Assembly: GCF_025961225.1 (NCBI RefSeq)
Contig: NZ_JAOQNG010000010.1
Coordinates: 734,501-798,500, forward strand
Source of the DNA: Azospirillum canadense
GTDB lineage: Bacteria; Pseudomonadota; Alphaproteobacteria; Azospirillales; Azospirillaceae
Reading direction: 5' to 3'
DNA: 64,000 bases
A program made the translations under genes and the position numbers. Numbering within the stretch: position 1 is the first letter of the stretch; the number at the start of each line of letters is the position of its first letter. The notes beneath the pieces were generated by a model that saw only the letters and a program-made list of their open reading frames with translations, did not search any database and was not told the DNA's origin. Shown piece after piece: positions 51,399 to 61,635 of the stretch.

Positions 51399-54300
51399 TC
51401 AGCCCCGCCGCAGGTCGAGCGTCATCGGGAACTGCGGGTTCCGCTCCTCCGCCGGGATCGGCATCGGGCCGGGCGTGTGGCCGAAGGGGAAGAAGCGGGC
51501 GAGGCGCCGACCCTCGGCCTCGTTTGCGTTGACCGGGAAGGTGTCGTAGTTGCGGCCCCCCGGATGCATGACGTGGTAGGTGCAGCCGCCGATCGACCGC
51601 CCGGACCACAGGTCGATGATGTCGAAGACCAGCGGCGTGTGCACGGGGATGGTCGGGTGCAGGCAGGAGGGAGGCTGCCACGCCCGGTACCGGACGCCGG
51701 CGACGAACTCCCCTTCCATGCCCGTGGGGATCAGCGGCACGCGCCGGCCGTTGCAGGTGACGGCATAGCGCGCGTCGATCAGGCCGGTGACGCGCACCTG
51801 CACCCGCTCCACCGAGCTGTCCACGTAACGGACCGTGCCGCCGCCGCCCGGCTCCTCGCCCAGGACGTGCCAGGGCTCCAGCGCCATGCGCAGTTCCAGC
51901 GAGATGCCGCGCTGGTTGACGTGCCCATAGACCGGAAAGCGGAAGTTCATGTGCGGGTCGAACCAGCGCTCCTCGATGGGATAGCCGTGGTCGCGCAGGT
52001 CGGCGACCACATCCGCAATGTCCTGCTGCACGAAGAAGGGCAGCATGAAGCGGTCGTGCAGTTCCGTGCCCCAGCGCACCAGCTTGCCCTTGTAGGGAGA
52101 CTTCCAGAATCGGGCGACCAGCCCGCGGAGCAGAAGCTGCTGCGTGAGGCTCATCTCCGCGTGCGGCGGCATCTCGAAGGCGCGGAACTCCACCAATCCC
52201 AGGCGCCCGGTCGAGCTGTCCGGGGAGTAGAGCTTGTCGATGCAGAACTCCGCCCGGTGCGTGTTGCCCTGGACGTCGGTCAGCAGGTTGCGCAGCACGC
52301 GGTCGACAATCCAGGGCGGGCAGTTGCCTTCCGCCGCGGCCTTGTCGATCTGATTGAAGGCGATTTCCAACTCGTACAGCGTGTCGTCGCGCGCCTCGTC
52401 GACGCGCGGCGCCTGGCTGGTCGGGCCGATGAACAGGCCGGAGAAGGCGTAGGACAGGGACGGGTGGTTCTGCCAGAAGGTGATCAGGCTGCGCAGCAGG
52501 TCCGGCCGGCGCAGGAAGGGGCTGTCGGCCGCGGTGGCGCCGCCCATCACCACGTGGTTGCCGCCGCCGGTGCCGCAATGGCGTCCGTCGATCATGAACT
52601 TCTCCGCCCCCAGGCGGGACTGGCGCGCGTCCTCGTACAGATCCTGGGTGTTGCGCACCAGCTCGTCCCAGCCGTGGGACGGGTGGATGTTCACCTCGAT
52701 CACGCCCGGGTCCGGGGTGACGGCCAGGGAGTTCAGGCGCGGATCCTTCGGCGGCTGGTAGCCTTCGATGACCACCGGCATCTCCAGCGCGACGGCGGTC
52801 GCCTCGATCTCCGCCAGCATCGCCAGATAATCCTCCAGCGTGTTCATCGGCGGCATGAACAGGTGCAGGCGGCCGTTGCGTGCCTCGCAGGTCAGCGCGG
52901 TGCGGACGATCCACCAGGCGGACTTGCCCTCCTCCGGCATCTCCGTGCGGACTTCGGCCATGGCGCGCTGGATGTGGGAGCGGCGCTTTTCCATGGCGCC
53001 GGCGCCGCCGTCCGCTTCGTCCCGCCGGGCGTGCTGGCGCAACGGCACCCGGTTCGGCGGCAGCGGCGCGCGCTCCTCGAACGGGTCGGTCTCCCAGGAA
53101 TAGGGATAGTCCTGCGGCGCCACCCAGGGCAGGGACCCGAGCGGCAGCCGGTAGCCCACCGGGCTGTCGCCGGGCATCAGCAGCAGCCGCTCCTGCCGCA
53201 GCGGCCAAGCGCTGGACAGCCACACCGGCCCTTGCTGCGTCATCTTGCGGTTGATCGGTAGCGCGAAGCCCACAGGCTCGTTCAATCCGCGCGTGAAGAC
53301 GCGGGACAGCCGCTCCCGCTCTTCCTTGTCCTCAAGCTTGCTGTCCAGCGGATCGACGTTGACCGGCAGTTGCGATTCGCGGCGCAGGTAATGCCACGGG
53401 TCCTCGTAAGCAGCCAGCACCAGCGCCGGATCGAGGCCCAGCTTCTTCGCCAGCGTCACCAGGAAGGTGCCCGCGTCTTCAGCGGTGTGGCCGTAATCGG
53501 TGTCCTCGCGCGCCAGCAGGTCGGCGTTGGCCCACAGCGCCTCGCCGTCGCGCCGCCAATAGACGGTCATGGCCCAGCGCGGCAGCGATTCGCCGGGGTA
53601 CCATTTGCCCTGGCCGAAATGCAGCAGGCCGCCCGGCGCGAAGCGCTTCATCAGCCGATGGACGAGGTCGGCGGCCAGCTTGCGCTTCTGGGGGCCGAGC
53701 GCCGTGGTGTTCCACTCCGCCCCGTCCATGTCGTCGATGGACACGAAGGTCGGCTCGCCACCCATGGTCAGCCGAACGTCGCCGGCCTGCAATTCCTCGT
53801 CGATGCGGTGGCCGAGCGCCTCGATCTCCGACCACTGCTTGGCCGAGTAAGGCTTGGTGACGCGCGGCGCCTCGTAGATGCGGGTGACCGACATCTCATG
53901 GCCGAACTCCACCTCGCACTCGTCGATGAGGCCGGAGATGGGCGCTGCGGAGGAGGCGTCCGGCGTGCAGGCCAGCGGGATGTGCCCCTCGCCGGCGAGC
54001 AGGCCGGAGGTGGGGTCGAGGCCGACCCAGCCGGCGCCGGGCAGGAACACCTCGGTCCAGGCGTGCAGGTCGGTGAAGTCGGATTCGGGGCCGGAGGGGC
54101 CGTCCAGCGCCTTCTGGTCGGCGGTCAGCTGGATCAGATAGCCCGACACAAACCGTGCCGCCAGCCCGAGGTGGCGGAAGATCTGAACCAGCAGCCAGGC
54201 CGAATCGCGGCAGGAGCCGGTGCGCTTGCCCAGCGTCTCCTCGCAGCTCTGGATGCCCGGCTCCAGCCGGATGACGTAGCCGATGTCGCGCTGGAGCCGC

Positions 54301-54749
54301 TGGTTGACGTCAACCAGGAAATTGATGCTCGCCGTCGGCTCGCGCGGGATGCCGGCCAGATAGGCGGCCAGCCGTTCCCCGGGCATCTCCGTCTCCAGGT
54401 AGGGGCGCAGTTCGCGCTCCAGCCAGGGCTCGTAGGTGAAGGGGATCTTGGACGCCTTCTCCTCCAGGAAGAAGTCGAAGGGGTTGATGGCGGCGATCTC
54501 GGCGACGAGGTCGACTTCGATCACGAACTCCCGCGTCTTTTCCGGGAAGACGAAGCGCGCCTGGTAGTTGGACTGCGGATCCTGCTGCCAGTTCAGGAAG
54601 TGCTGCTTCGGCGACACGCGCAGCGAATAGCTGAGGATCGGCGTGCGGCAATGGGGTGCGGGGCGGAGCCGGACGATTTGCGGTCCCAAGTTGACCAGAC
54701 GGTCGTAGCGGTAGACGGTCTTGTGATTGAGAGCGACGTGGATCGCCAT
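51399..54749 (-). CDS. large transglutaminase-DUF2126 protein
   Basis: A 1116-residue protein. The N-terminal ~290 residues are a transglutaminase-like domain (ALNHKTVYRYDRLVNLGPQ; Cys in RTGSCRDSAWLL; His in DLHAWTEVFLPG; Asp in GLDPTSGLL). The remaining ~800 residues are DUF2126, with motifs VRLTMGGEPTFVSIDDMDG, HFGQGKWYPGESLPRW, GGGNHVVMGGAT and LVEFRAFEMPPHAEMS. The GGEPT and RAFEMPPH-type blocks resemble glutamine-synthetase-fold amidoligases, so this half may be a second ligase. Cytosolic. First gene of the leftward unit; a promoter should lie in 54750-55044. Confidence 0.88.
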   Translation of the reverse strand: MAIHVALNHKTVYRYDRLVNLGPQIVRLRPAPHCRTPILSYSLRVSPKQHFLNWQQDPQSNYQARFVFPEKTREFVIEVDLVAEIAAINPFDFFLEEKASKIPFTYEPWLERELRPYLETEMPGERLAAYLAGIPREPTASINFLVDVNQRLQRDIGYVIRLEPGIQSCEETLGKRTGSCRDSAWLLVQIFRHLGLAARFVSGYLIQLTADQKALDGPSGPESDFTDLHAWTEVFLPGAGWVGLDPTSGLLAGEGHIPLACTPDASSAAPISGLIDECEVEFGHEMSVTRIYEAPRVTKPYSAKQWSEIEALGHRIDEELQAGDVRLTMGGEPTFVSIDDMDGAEWNTTALGPQKRKLAADLVHRLMKRFAPGGLLHFGQGKWYPGESLPRWAMTVYWRRDGEALWANADLLAREDTDYGHTAEDAGTFLVTLAKKLGLDPALVLAAYEDPWHYLRRESQLPVNVDPLDSKLEDKEERERLSRVFTRGLNEPVGFALPINRKMTQQGPVWLSSAWPLRQERLLLMPGDSPVGYRLPLGSLPWVAPQDYPYSWETDPFEERAPLPPNRVPLRQHARRDEADGGAGAMEKRRSHIQRAMAEVRTEMPEEGKSAWWIVRTALTCEARNGRLHLFMPPMNTLEDYLAMLAEIEATAVALEMPVVIEGYQPPKDPRLNSLAVTPDPGVIEVNIHPSHGWDELVRNTQDLYEDARQSRLGAEKFMIDGRHCGTGGGNHVVMGGATAADSPFLRRPDLLRSLITFWQNHPSLSYAFSGLFIGPTSQAPRVDEARDDTLYELEIAFNQIDKAAAEGNCPPWIVDRVLRNLLTDVQGNTHRAEFCIDKLYSPDSSTGRLGLVEFRAFEMPPHAEMSLTQQLLLRGLVARFWKSPYKGKLVRWGTELHDRFMLPFFVQQDIADVVADLRDHGYPIEERWFDPHMNFRFPVYGHVNQRGISLELRMALEPWHVLGEEPGGGGTVRYVDSSVERVQVRVTGLIDARYAVTCNGRRVPLIPTGMEGEFVAGVRYRAWQPPSCLHPTIPVHTPLVFDIIDLWSGRSIGGCTYHVMHPGGRNYDTFPVNANEAEGRRLARFFPFGHTPGPMPIPAEERNPQFPMTLDLRRG

Positions 54750-55044
54750 GAATGCCCCACCCGTGGTCCAGCGGCAGCGGCTGCCGGTCGGAATTGTCCG
54801 GCACGCGGACGGGAAGGATACCATCAACCATTTCGCTCGGACAGAGTGCCTTCGCACCTGCGGGATCGTCCGGTGGGACAAAAGCCCTGCGACATCCCGC
54901 TTTGCCGGACCCGCTTTTCCGCTTGTGCACGTGACCGTATAAAGGCCAGTGTTTTCTTTCTCTGTGAACGGCGTACACGAAACAATTCGCCCGCGCGGCG
55001 CGTGGGTGGTTGCGGGCAGGGTGCAGGAAAGGGTCGGGCGGCGG
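54750..55044. promoter_or_regulatory. divergent gap before the DUF2126 operon and the unknown gene
   Basis: This 295-bp stretch has no supported gene. It contains TATAAAGG at 54939-54946 with an AT-richer tract (GTTTTCTTTCTC) after it, a possible -10 region for the rightward gene. No clear -35 or operator was found. Confidence 0.35.
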
Positions 55045-55968
55045 ATGGACTTGATGTCGGCCACGTCAATGGGGGGCGGAGCGGGCGGGGGCGGCATGGC
55101 TCCCGGCGGGGCCGCGCGCGGCGTGGTCACCGGCAAATACTTCAACTTCAACCCGCTGCCGCCGCCGGCCGACATCCTCGGCAACCCGTTGGCCGTTCCG
55201 GACCTGCCGACGCACAAGATGCCCAAGGAAAATTGGCGCAGCCGCCTGCAACGCCGGCTGGCCAGCTTCAACCTCGGAAAACAGTCGTCCCAAACGGCGA
55301 TGCGCTGGAAACTCCAGGACACGGCTTTTTCGGTCATCGCGTCGGTGTCGGCGTCCCGTTCCACCCCCGCCAACCGGCGCGCACCGGGGCGGAAGGTCGG
55401 CAATATCCCGGTCATCGTCGTGCGCCATCCCTACCACCTGCGCCACGTCTTCGAACTGATCATGCAGGTGCCGCCCGAGCTTGCGGCGGAGCGGCGGTTC
55501 CTGGAGTTGCTGATGGGCCGGGTCCTGCGCAAATACGGGGAGCAGATGGCGCTCATGCGCGGTTCCCCCTTTTCCTTCGAGAACGAGGCGCGCGACTATT
55601 TCTATGCCGGGTTCAAGTTGGAAAAGCAGGTGAAGAAGATCAATTCGCCGGACGAGCGGTTTGCCGCGCTGCAAGCCATCTACACCAACTATTTCCACGG
55701 CCGGAATTACTATTATTATGGGCTGTTGCGGCGGGAAAGAATGGCGCCGGACAACAAGCTGTTCATGCTGTACTCGCGCGCGGCCTATTTTATGGCCCGC
55801 ATCGACTGGAACGGGGAGCTTCTGGACAAGCCCAACCAGCGCTCGCTGCCCAAGCGCGAGGACATGCTCTTTTTCGTTCAGCGTGACAAGACGGTCCTGA
55901 CGCGCTATCGCAGCGACCAGGATTTCCAACGGCAGGTGAAGGCCGTCTTGGAAGCGTTTCCGGCGTAA
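55045..55968 (+). CDS. hypothetical protein divergent from the DUF2126 operon
   Basis: About 307 residues, unrecognised. It starts with a low-complexity Gly/Met-rich segment (SMGGGAGGGGMAPGGAARG) and a FNFNPLPPPADILG motif. A basic, probably helical domain follows with RHPYHLRHVFELIMQVPPEL, NEARDYFYAGFKLEKQVKKI, YTNYFHGRNYYYYGLL and LPKREDMLFFVQRDK. There is no signal peptide. ATG 55045 and 55054 are both possible. It is divergent from the DUF2126 gene and 11 bp ahead of the LprI-like gene on the same strand. Function unknown. Confidence 0.6.
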   Translation: MDLMSATSMGGGAGGGGMAPGGAARGVVTGKYFNFNPLPPPADILGNPLAVPDLPTHKMPKENWRSRLQRRLASFNLGKQSSQTAMRWKLQDTAFSVIASVSASRSTPANRRAPGRKVGNIPVIVVRHPYHLRHVFELIMQVPPELAAERRFLELLMGRVLRKYGEQMALMRGSPFSFENEARDYFYAGFKLEKQVKKINSPDERFAALQAIYTNYFHGRNYYYYGLLRRERMAPDNKLFMLYSRAAYFMARIDWNGELLDKPNQRSLPKREDMLFFVQRDKTVLTRYRSDQDFQRQVKAVLEAFPA

Positions 55969-55979
55969 GGGATTTTTCG

Positions 55980-56858
55980 ATGCGGGCAACGATTGTTCTG
56001 GCGGGGTTGCTGGCGGTTGGTTCGGCGGTTCCGGTCGTCGCGGCGGAGGCCGTGGGCCAGGCACCGTCCATAACACCGTCCACGACCTCGTCCACGGCCG
56101 GCGCCCCGGACTGCGCTTCGGCGGAATCGCCCGCGGCGCAGCTTGTCTGCCGGGACCCGGCATTGGCCGCCGCCGTCGGCAAGCTCGACGCCACGGTGAA
56201 GGCCTTCGCGGAGGAGACTGGCGAGCCCGGGCGTGAGGCACTCGCTTCCGGCCAGCGGATGTGGGGCCAGCGGCGCGACGCGGCCTGTCCAGTGACGGAG
56301 GCCGACCTGAACGACCCGAAGAAGGCCAAGGACCGCGCCGCCTGCCTCGCGCGCCAATACGCCGACCGCACCAGCGCGCTGGAGGACGAGCGGGCCGCCC
56401 GGCGGGCGCCGGTGGCGGACCAGCCCGTGACCATCACCGACGCCGCCCCGCCCCGCGCGGTCCAGCCGCCGCCCCGCGCCTTCCTGCCGAAACAGCGGCA
56501 ACCCGGTGTCGCTGGTTTGACCGGCCGTTGGGCCAAGGCCGACCCGGCGACCCGCACACCAATCGACGATTGCCGCAGCTCCTACCTCGAAATTTCGAAG
56601 GCGGAGACGGCAAAGGACATGGTGCTTGGCTTGCACGACCCGCGAATCGCCGGCATGCCCATAGAGGGGCGCGTGATGGTGGAGGACGGCGACCTGGGAC
56701 AGGGGCTTGCCTTCCGGGCGGAGGCGCCGCAGCCCGACGCCGCCGGCATCGCCGGAACCCTGCGCCTGGGTCCCGCGGACATGCCGCGACTCGACCGCCT
56801 GTTCCTGCGCCTGGACAAGCCCATCGCCTTCGGCGCGACCTTCGTCCGCTGCCGCTGA
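55980..56858 (+). CDS. exported protein with LprI-like (DUF1311) domain
   Basis: A 292-residue periplasmic protein. Signal peptide MRATIVLAGLLAVGSAVPVVAAEA. An LprI-like domain at about 45-130 shows DCASAESPAAQLVCRDPAL, RMWGQRRDAAC and CLARQYADRTSAL, the cysteine and Trp pattern seen in lysozyme-inhibitor-type proteins. After a Pro-rich linker, the C-terminal ~120 residues (GRWAKADPATRTPIDDCRSSYLEI...FGATFVRCR) are a second, unrecognised domain that could be disulphide-bonded. It probably shares a transcript with the upstream unknown gene. Confidence 0.72.
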   Translation: MRATIVLAGLLAVGSAVPVVAAEAVGQAPSITPSTTSSTAGAPDCASAESPAAQLVCRDPALAAAVGKLDATVKAFAEETGEPGREALASGQRMWGQRRDAACPVTEADLNDPKKAKDRAACLARQYADRTSALEDERAARRAPVADQPVTITDAAPPRAVQPPPRAFLPKQRQPGVAGLTGRWAKADPATRTPIDDCRSSYLEISKAETAKDMVLGLHDPRIAGMPIEGRVMVEDGDLGQGLAFRAEAPQPDAAGIAGTLRLGPADMPRLDRLFLRLDKPIAFGATFVRCR

Positions 56859-56875
56859 CGCCTTGGAATCGACCG

Positions 56876-57796
56876 TCAGCCGCGGAGCGGGGACAGGCAG
56901 AGCCGCATTGTCCCGCGCAGGCTCTCGCCGGGGGCGAGGACGCGCAGACCGGCGTCCGCCTCCTGCCCGCGGTTGACCGCGTCGGTCATGTGGCTGACCG
57001 GCTCGACGCACAGATAGTCCTCGCCCGGCGGGGCGTAGATCACCAGATGACCGAAGGGGCCGTCCGTCGTCACGGTCAGGCGCAGACCCTGGCTCGGCCA
57101 GTCCAGGGTCGCGCGGCCGTCCCAGCCGGTGAAGCCGTTGTCCAGCACCGTCCGATCCATCACCACGCCGTCCGGAAAGCGCCACTCCTCCGGCAGGTCG
57201 GCGCGGTCCACCGGCAGGAGCGTGGCGTCGTTCATCCACACGCCGCCCACCCGCGCGGCCAGCCGGGTGCCCGGCGGCTTCGGAAAATAGGGGTGCAGCC
57301 CGATTCCAGCCGGCATCGGACGATCATCCTCGTTGGTCAGGTCCAGAACGACGGTCAGGCCGTTGTCGTCCAGCGCGATGTCCTGGACAGCGCGGTAGCG
57401 CCACGGCCAACCCTGTCCACCGTGGCGGAGGACGAGGCGCGCGGCGGAGTCCGTCCGTTCCGCCACGGACCAGGGCGCCTGCCAGCCGTCACCGTGGATG
57501 GCATGGGGGCATCCGGTCATGTTCAGCGGCAGCGCGACGTTCCGTCCGTCGAAGTCGAACCGGCCCGCGGCGATGCGGTTGGAAAAGGGCACCAGCGGGA
57601 AACAGCCCATGTCGACGGCCGATCCGTGCTGCAAAGCCCAGCCGGTCGCCGGCCGCAGAAGGTCGACGGGTCCGTCCGGGCCATGGAACGTCAGCCAGGC
57701 GATGGAGCCGCCCTTGTCCGGGCACAGGAGGCATTCCATGTCCCCACGCTCCCCGATGCGGCGGTGCAGCGTGAGGATGTCCGCGTCGATGTCCAT
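56876..57796 (-). CDS. aldose 1-epimerase family protein
   Basis: A 306-residue galactose-mutarotase-fold protein. Typical motifs: GGSIAWLTF, GCFPLVPFSNRIAAGRF (Asn-Arg substrate loop), CPHAIHGDGWQAPW (first catalytic His), GIGLHPYFPKP (second His) and the Glu in YLCVEPVSHMTDAVN. It would interconvert aldose anomers or bind a hexose phosphate. ATG 57796 is preferred over the upstream start at 57952, whose extra residues are not family-like. It is divergent from the kinase gene. Confidence 0.88.
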   Translation of the reverse strand: MDIDADILTLHRRIGERGDMECLLCPDKGGSIAWLTFHGPDGPVDLLRPATGWALQHGSAVDMGCFPLVPFSNRIAAGRFDFDGRNVALPLNMTGCPHAIHGDGWQAPWSVAERTDSAARLVLRHGGQGWPWRYRAVQDIALDDNGLTVVLDLTNEDDRPMPAGIGLHPYFPKPPGTRLAARVGGVWMNDATLLPVDRADLPEEWRFPDGVVMDRTVLDNGFTGWDGRATLDWPSQGLRLTVTTDGPFGHLVIYAPPGEDYLCVEPVSHMTDAVNRGQEADAGLRVLAPGESLRGTMRLCLSPLRG

Positions 57797-58071
57797 GCCC
57801 AAATCGGCCCCCTGGCGGTCGGTCGAGCCCCGGGTATCGCACAGGCGAAGGGCGATGGGAAGCGCGTCGGCCCGCGCGGACGGGTATGAACGGTCGGACA
57901 GGCGACGCGATTCGGGAGCAGCTTGCGGTGGGCGGTGCTCGGCGGCTTCCACAACCCCCGCGCTTGCCGTCGTTGAGCGATGTATACGCCCTGTTTACCG
58001 GATGCGGTCGACAATGCGCTTTCGCGGCTCCGGCCGCCCTCCGTCGTTTCGCACCCGCACATAGGCACAGC
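57797..58071. promoter_or_regulatory. divergent gap, epimerase and protein kinase genes
   Basis: 275 bp of GC-rich sequence containing long but weakly coding frames on both strands. It should hold both promoters. A GATGTATACGCC motif near 57976-57987 is a partial palindrome (GTATAC). I see no firm promoter. Confidence 0.3.
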
Positions 58072-60786
58072 GTGTCCAGGCCGTTGCCCACCCTTCAAGC
58101 CGGTCCGGTCGGCGCGTTCGACGAAGCGGACATCTGCACGACCCTCTCCGACTACCACGCCGGGCAGAGCCGGATCGTGATCGGCGCCGCCCTGCGCCAA
58201 TATCTGGACTCCATGGTGCTCACCCCGACCGAGGTGATCCACGGCGCGAAGGCGTTGCGGCAGCTGCTCGACCAGGGTCCCCTCGTGGAGGTGGCCGTCG
58301 GCAAGGTCGCCACCGTGCAGGCCCGCATCCCCGGGAATGACCCGAAAGCGCGGCGCAACGCGATCCAGGACGCCATCGCTGAGACCAGCGCGAAGGCGCG
58401 CGTCGCGCAGGTGGCCTTCGGCACCCTGCCGAAGGGACGCCCGCCCATCGACGCTGTGCTGGCCTGCCCGCCCGGCCGTTCCCCGACCGGCGATGCGCCG
58501 TACGACCTGCGCGTCGCGATCAGTTTGGAACTGGCCGATCGCCGGACTTGGTCGGCCAAGCTCGACCGCCTGATCGAGCTGTTCCAAGGCGATGCCGACG
58601 CGCGCCTGTCCGTGGAGGTGGACGGGGTGATCGGCGACATCCTCTGCTCGGTCGCCGCGACCCAGGAGATGTTCGGCGCGGCCCTCCCGCCCGGCGGGCT
58701 GCTGGTGAAGCTGTGCGACACGATGTTCGGCCGCGTTCCCATGGAGCCCATGGGGCCGAACCGCACGGGGATCCTGAACGGCTGGTTCCGGCAGGGCAAG
58801 CTGCCGGTCACCCGCTCCATGGCGCTGGACCGGATCCGCCGGCAACTGCGTACCCCGCAGCCGCTCGGCCGGGGGACGACAGACCAGGAGGCGGAGCTTC
58901 TGCGCGTCCTGTCCGGGCACCTGCTGACGCCGATGGAGGTGATGGGCGGCGGCGCCATGGCCGACGCGCTGACCGTCCGCTATTCGCGCCGGCTGGAGCA
59001 GGGTGGGGCCAGCGCCTACCGGCGGTCCATCGTCGGGCTCAGCGAAACGCTGACCGACCTGATCGGGCGGATCCATTACTTGGCTGCCGTCTCCACGGTT
59101 CCCGCCGCCGAGCGGCACATGGGGGAAATTGCCGACGCGCTCGACGCGGCGTTGGGCAACGAGCTGCTGGTCGAGAACACCATCGTCCAAACTCCCGACA
59201 CCCCGCGGTTCCAGCAGGCCATCGCGGGCGCCGTCGCGGCCATCCGCGCGTCCGGCCTGCCGGAGGAGGCGCGCGCCCGCATCGCCGGCCGCACCGAGTT
59301 CATCGTCGACGAGTTCGCCAAGCAGGGCCGATTGGCGCAGCGTCTGCGGCAGGTGGAGCCGATGCTGCGCCGCCGGACCATCCGGCTGGCCGAAATCGCC
59401 TGCTCCGGCCTTGTGCGCGAGGAGGGCGCGCTTCCCCTGCTGCGCCAGCACATCCTGGAAATCGTGCGGCAGCCGCAGTTCCAGACCGACCTGGCCACCG
59501 CCCAGCACGACGAGTTGGCCCAGGCCGAGGTTCGGCGCCTGTACGAGCTGCTCGACCAGCTGCGCCAGACCCCGCCCCCGTCGCCCTGCCAGCCGGCGCC
59601 GCAGCCGCAATCCCAATCGCGGTCTGAGTCCCGGCCCGAGCCGCGACCGCAACCTCCGACGTTGCGCTCCCGGCCTGCGGAGCCGGCGCCGGTGCCGTCG
59701 CGCCCATCGCAACGATCGACCACCCCACGGTCCGGCGTACACACCGCCCTGACGACGCCGGCACCAGCGACAGCGCGCGGTCCCGGCGCGCTGTCATCGG
59801 CCGAACACGCGTCCGTCGATGCGGCGATGTGCCCCAGCTGCTTCGGCCGGACGGTCGTTCAGGGGGGTTGCCGGGGATGCGGCTACCCCAACCAGTCCGA
59901 CAACCGTAACGGCGTTCATCTCATGCCCGGAACGGTCCTGCTCGGCCGTTACCGGGTTGGGCGGGTCCTGGGGCAGGGGGGCTTCGGCGCCACCTACCTG
60001 GGATGGGACGACCGCCTGCGCATCAAGGTCGCGGTGAAGGAGTTCTACCCGGCCAACCTGATCTCGCGCGTTCCAGGCGCGTCCGGCGTCATTCCCTTCT
60101 CCGACGAGCACGCGCGCAGCTTCGCCGCCGGCCTGACAAAGTTCCTGGAGGAGGCGCGGCTGCTCGCCCGGCTGCGCGACGTGAAGGAGATCGTCAGCGT
60201 CCAGGACTTCTTCGAGGAGAACGACACGGCCTACCTCGTGATGGAGCTTCTGGAAGGCCGGACCCTGAAGAAGTACGTGACGGAATGCGGCGGGCGCATC
60301 GACGCGCGGCGGACGCTGACGATCCTCGCGCCGATCATGAAGGCGCTGCACGCGGTGCACGAGCAGGGGCTCATTCACCGCGACATCAGCCCCGACAACA
60401 TCTTCCTCACCACGGGCGGCGAGCGGAAGCTGCTGGACTTCGGGGCTGCGCGCCAGGCGGCGGGCCAGGACTCCAGCCTGACGGTGATCCTGAAGCCGGG
60501 CTACGCTCCGCCGGAGCAGTATTCGCACGACGGCCGACAGGGCCCATGGACCGACGTCTATGCCATGTGCGCCACGACCTATCAGGCGCTGACCGGCAAG
60601 GCGCCGCCCGACGCGACCAGCCGCTTCATGAACGACAAGGTGGCGAAGCTGTCGGACTGCGGGGTGACCGTGCCGCCGGCCTTCGAAAGCGTGCTGTTCG
60701 CCGGCCTGTCGATGCGATGGCAGGAGCGGCCGCAGAGCATGCGCCACCTGCTGCGCGCGATGACCGGCACTTTGGAGGGACCCTGA
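58072..60786 (+). CDS. Ser/Thr protein kinase with large unknown N-terminal region and zinc ribbon
   Basis: About 904 residues. The first ~500 are helical and unrecognised (a long region with ALRQYLDSMVLTPTEVIHGAK, GRPPIDAVLACPPG, NGWFRQGKLPVTRSM). A Pro/Gln/Ser/Arg-rich linker spans about 500-580. A zinc-ribbon-like CPSC...CRGC pair is at 587-603. The C-terminal Hanks-type kinase has a Gly-rich loop GQGGFGATYLG, Lys in VAVKEFYP, HRDISPDNIFLT and LLDFGAAR. No membrane helix. GTG 58072 is the best start (AGG upstream); an ATG at 57886 would intrude on the promoter gap. Confidence 0.82.
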   Translation: MSRPLPTLQAGPVGAFDEADICTTLSDYHAGQSRIVIGAALRQYLDSMVLTPTEVIHGAKALRQLLDQGPLVEVAVGKVATVQARIPGNDPKARRNAIQDAIAETSAKARVAQVAFGTLPKGRPPIDAVLACPPGRSPTGDAPYDLRVAISLELADRRTWSAKLDRLIELFQGDADARLSVEVDGVIGDILCSVAATQEMFGAALPPGGLLVKLCDTMFGRVPMEPMGPNRTGILNGWFRQGKLPVTRSMALDRIRRQLRTPQPLGRGTTDQEAELLRVLSGHLLTPMEVMGGGAMADALTVRYSRRLEQGGASAYRRSIVGLSETLTDLIGRIHYLAAVSTVPAAERHMGEIADALDAALGNELLVENTIVQTPDTPRFQQAIAGAVAAIRASGLPEEARARIAGRTEFIVDEFAKQGRLAQRLRQVEPMLRRRTIRLAEIACSGLVREEGALPLLRQHILEIVRQPQFQTDLATAQHDELAQAEVRRLYELLDQLRQTPPPSPCQPAPQPQSQSRSESRPEPRPQPPTLRSRPAEPAPVPSRPSQRSTTPRSGVHTALTTPAPATARGPGALSSAEHASVDAAMCPSCFGRTVVQGGCRGCGYPNQSDNRNGVHLMPGTVLLGRYRVGRVLGQGGFGATYLGWDDRLRIKVAVKEFYPANLISRVPGASGVIPFSDEHARSFAAGLTKFLEEARLLARLRDVKEIVSVQDFFEENDTAYLVMELLEGRTLKKYVTECGGRIDARRTLTILAPIMKALHAVHEQGLIHRDISPDNIFLTTGGERKLLDFGAARQAAGQDSSLTVILKPGYAPPEQYSHDGRQGPWTDVYAMCATTYQALTGKAPPDATSRFMNDKVAKLSDCGVTVPPAFESVLFAGLSMRWQERPQSMRHLLRAMTGTLEGP

Positions 60787-60885
60787 AACGACGCTGAGAA
60801 ACGGCACGGGGACCGGAAGGGCGCGCACGGCACCCCTCCGATCCCCGAATCTTGCGGAACCGGTCCGCGTCAGGTTTGGCGGCGC

Positions 60886-61437
<552 letters not shown>

Positions 61438-61635
61438 GCGAAACTCTCCGATGTGCCGATTCCGCGGTGCCGACCATAGGGGAAACAGCCGCCGATGCAA
61501 AGACACCCTGCGGCGGACCTCCTTCGGCCGGCCCATTTCGTCCGGTCGCTTCGATGTCGCACAGTCGTCCCCTCGCGCGGTTCCACGTATGGAAGATAAG
61601 CTTGCGCTCGGCTGTTCATGACGGGTGAAGGGACG

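Noticed and set aside
50998..53223. 741-codon leftward open frame
   Set aside because: It is a frame shadow of the DUF2126 gene and of the ATP-grasp gene start; composition is low-complexity and no motif is seen.
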